From: an uncultured Methanobrevibacter sp. | Lineage (GTDB): Archaea; Methanobacteriota; Methanobacteria; Methanobacteriales; Methanobacteriaceae | Assembly: GCF_902774605.1 (NCBI RefSeq) | Contig: NZ_CACYJE010000010.1 | Location: forward strand, 1 to 64,000 | Direction: 5' to 3' | DNA: 64,000 nt | Shown: in pieces, positions 62,567 through 64,000 of the stretch | Layout of the letters: each line of letters opens with the position of its first letter | Numbering within the stretch: position 1 is the stretch's first letter | Made by a program: the position numbers and the translations under genes | Notes under the pieces: generated by a model | Database searches by the model: none | Told to the model about the DNA's origin: nothing | Seen by the model: the letters and a program-made list of their open reading frames with translations, nothing else

Positions 62567-63538
62567 TCATTCCACCTTGCCCAATCTTGGTATTGGCCTT
62601 TCCGCATTAGGGACGTATCTTTTCGGATGCCTTGCATGAGGATTGTATAACAGTCTTCTGAAACCCAGTGAAATCAATAATGGATTGGTCACTATTGGCT
62701 GCTTGTCTTTCAAAACCCATTTCCTGACAAGGTCTCCAAGCCCTCCTCCGGTGAGAACATCCATGAAGAAATCTCCGAATGTAGGGTCCAATAACCTTAG
62801 TTGCTGGCGGAAGAACCTGGTCAGGTTGTTTCTTCTGACGAATGCTATCAATGCGGTTGTGAATATGCCGAACACCAGCACTCCAAGGAATCCTCCGAGG
62901 ATATAGTAAGCTGCTCCAAGAGCAACGCCGAATGTATGGTTTCCAACTTCCCCAAGCATGATTTTTCCAGAAAAGTCAAGCGGAGAGTAAGCCGCACAGA
63001 CGACCAGTATCAGCAGCGGAGTGTAGATTGCCGGCAGCTCGGCGTAATCCGGTGAGCCGATAAGCAGCATCAGCAGTATGGTGAAAATGGACATTATGAT
63101 TGTCACGATGCATGTTGATCCAGGCTGCATGTCTGAAATGTTCAATGGCTGAACCATCAATGCTATGAATATTGATGACAATCCCAATCCTTCAGCAAAA
63201 CCGACTATCATGACCAGGATTATACCTATTCCTCTTGATAGCTGTCCCCATTCTATGCCTAGGCGATAGGATTTGCTTCTTCCTAAAATATCATCGATTA
63301 ATGCGAAAATACCTATTATTAAAATGAGATTGTTGAATCCCGGAAGCATGTAAAAGGACAGTATCAGGAACGGTATTATTCCAACTGCACGTGGAATGCC
63401 TCCGCGCACATTGGGATAAAGGTTTCCAAGATATCCTCGTTTACCCAGAAATCTGAATATTATATCCACAACGGCCGTGCCTATTGCGGATACGATGAAA
63501 ACAAATATTAATGCAAAAATTATCGATGATGACATCAT
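62567..63538 (-). CDS. MraY-like glycosyl-phosphotransferase (pseudomurein pathway)
   Basis: A 323-residue membrane enzyme with about nine helices. It belongs to the GT4/MraY-WecA superfamily: RGGIPRAVGIIPFL, a D in FALIDDILGRSKSYRLG (the D-D motif), and GEVGNHTFGVALGAAYYILGG, equivalent to the conserved asparagine and aspartate loop. It should load the first sugar-peptide unit onto a polyprenyl phosphate. With the MurG-like gene it forms the core of pseudomurein lipid-linked synthesis. Confidence 0.88.
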   Translation of the reverse strand: MMSSSIIFALIFVFIVSAIGTAVVDIIFRFLGKRGYLGNLYPNVRGGIPRAVGIIPFLILSFYMLPGFNNLILIIGIFALIDDILGRSKSYRLGIEWGQLSRGIGIILVMIVGFAEGLGLSSIFIALMVQPLNISDMQPGSTCIVTIIMSIFTILLMLLIGSPDYAELPAIYTPLLILVVCAAYSPLDFSGKIMLGEVGNHTFGVALGAAYYILGGFLGVLVFGIFTTALIAFVRRNNLTRFFRQQLRLLDPTFGDFFMDVLTGGGLGDLVRKWVLKDKQPIVTNPLLISLGFRRLLYNPHARHPKRYVPNAERPIPRLGKVE

Positions 63539-63583
63539 TTTAAATCACAATATAAACTTTAATTTTTCCTTATATATAAACAT

Positions 63584-64000
63584 TTAATTAATCTGGTACC
63601 TTAGAATTGCAGCCATTCCTCCAAGGCTTTCCAGTTGCTTGCCCCCTTCATGTTCACTGCTTATGACCATGACGTCACCTTTCATGTTCTCGACCATGTC
63701 CATGGCCTCGCCCATGTTCTCTCCGGCGACTTTCGTGTCAAGTATCAGGAGTTGCTCGACCGCCCCGAGGTTTATTGCGTTCTGGGTTTCCTTCACCCCA
63801 TAAGCTATCTTGGAGGAGTTCTTCCCTATTTCAGTCAATAACTTATTGATTGCACCCATTTCCTGAGCCACACGGTTTTCAGAGGTGAGCTTTTCAACGG
63901 TTCCCTTCTTCAGGACTTCGCTTATTCCGTTTCTACCGCCCGAACCGGTCGGCTCGACTATTGACATCTTCGCCAGATCGGAGTGCTTGTCCTTTAGATA
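63584..64000 (-). CDS. pelA: Pelota (aPelota), C-terminal part, runs off the window
   Basis: The C-terminal 139 residues of archaeal Pelota: SGGRNGISEVLKKGTVEKLTSENRVAQEM, NLGAVEQLLILDTKV, and VISSEHEGGKQLESLGGMAAILRY, which is the eRF1 domain 3-like end. The frame stays open to the window edge, so the start lies to the right. It rescues stalled ribosomes with aEF1A and ABCE1. It is 45 bases upstream of the mraY-like gene on the same strand. Confidence 0.93.
   Translation of the reverse strand, partial: YLKDKHSDLAKMSIVEPTGSGGRNGISEVLKKGTVEKLTSENRVAQEMGAINKLLTEIGKNSSKIAYGVKETQNAINLGAVEQLLILDTKVAGENMGEAMDMVENMKGDVMVISSEHEGGKQLESLGGMAAILRYQIN

Overview
The window comes from a methanogenic archaeon of the order Methanobacteriales, most likely a gut or rumen Methanobrevibacter. 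The reasons are the low G+C, the archaeal information-processing genes (alanyl-tRNA synthetase with an archaeal zinc ribbon, L12/L10/L1/L11/Spt5/SecE, ABCE1, aEF1B, RadB, TFE, Pth2, Pelota), a methanofuran-biosynthesis kinase (MfnE), archaeal-type FBP aldolase/phosphatase, pseudomurein-type MurG/MraY-like enzymes, and several large adhesin-like secreted proteins. The species assignment is inference; no 16S gene is present.

Positions 1 to about 14,500 are accessory DNA. On the minus strand lies part of a virus-derived head module: a portal protein (12405-13706) and a capsid protease/scaffold protein (11382-12341), then, after about 9 kb of other genes, two more proteins that look like virion components (77-856 and 858-2051). 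The three separate genes have near-identical TATA-type promoters. Directly behind the scaffold gene is a 470-bp stretch packed with about ten stem-loops (10912-11385), a strong candidate for an undescribed large structured RNA. The intervening block carries a broken, truncated tyrosine recombinase, three adhesin-like proteins (two with a shared cationic C-terminal domain) and a membrane protein of unknown role. A remnant of a radical SAM gene (14043-14480) marks the right edge.

Positions 14,576-21,860 form a phosphate region: PhoU, PstB, PstA, PstC and PstS on the minus strand and an HTH-PhoU regulator on the plus strand, separated by a pair of frameshifted DUF3100-type membrane protein genes. 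Between 22,030 and 22,560 there is no protein gene. It holds four regularly spaced long hairpins next to promoter-like boxes that contain two metal-repressor-like palindromes (TTTAGG-N4-CCTAAA).

Positions 22,632-38,477 are mostly chromosomal housekeeping genes, with a few accessory items: a Ser-rich surface protein, a paralogous pair of anchored secreted proteins, a RhuM-family gene beside a 38-bp tandem repeat, and a compact operon with two winged-helix proteins around a DUF3467-like protein. Positions 38,569-40,130 are a TnpB-only IS605-type element with matching hairpin ends, and with tandem duplications at both the 3' (33 bp) and 5' (90 bp) sides of tnpB. Positions 40,175-64,000 are core genome: FBP aldolase/phosphatase, tRNA-Gln, ThiI, AlaS, the ribosomal stalk/L1/L11/Spt5/SecE/FtsZ block, a nucleotide-sugar dehydratase/aminotransferase pair, TFE, an HD hydrolase, an archaeosine-related protein, tRNA-Ile, HypC, a flavoprotein disulfide reductase, and MurG/MraY-like cell-wall enzymes ending in a partial Pelota gene.
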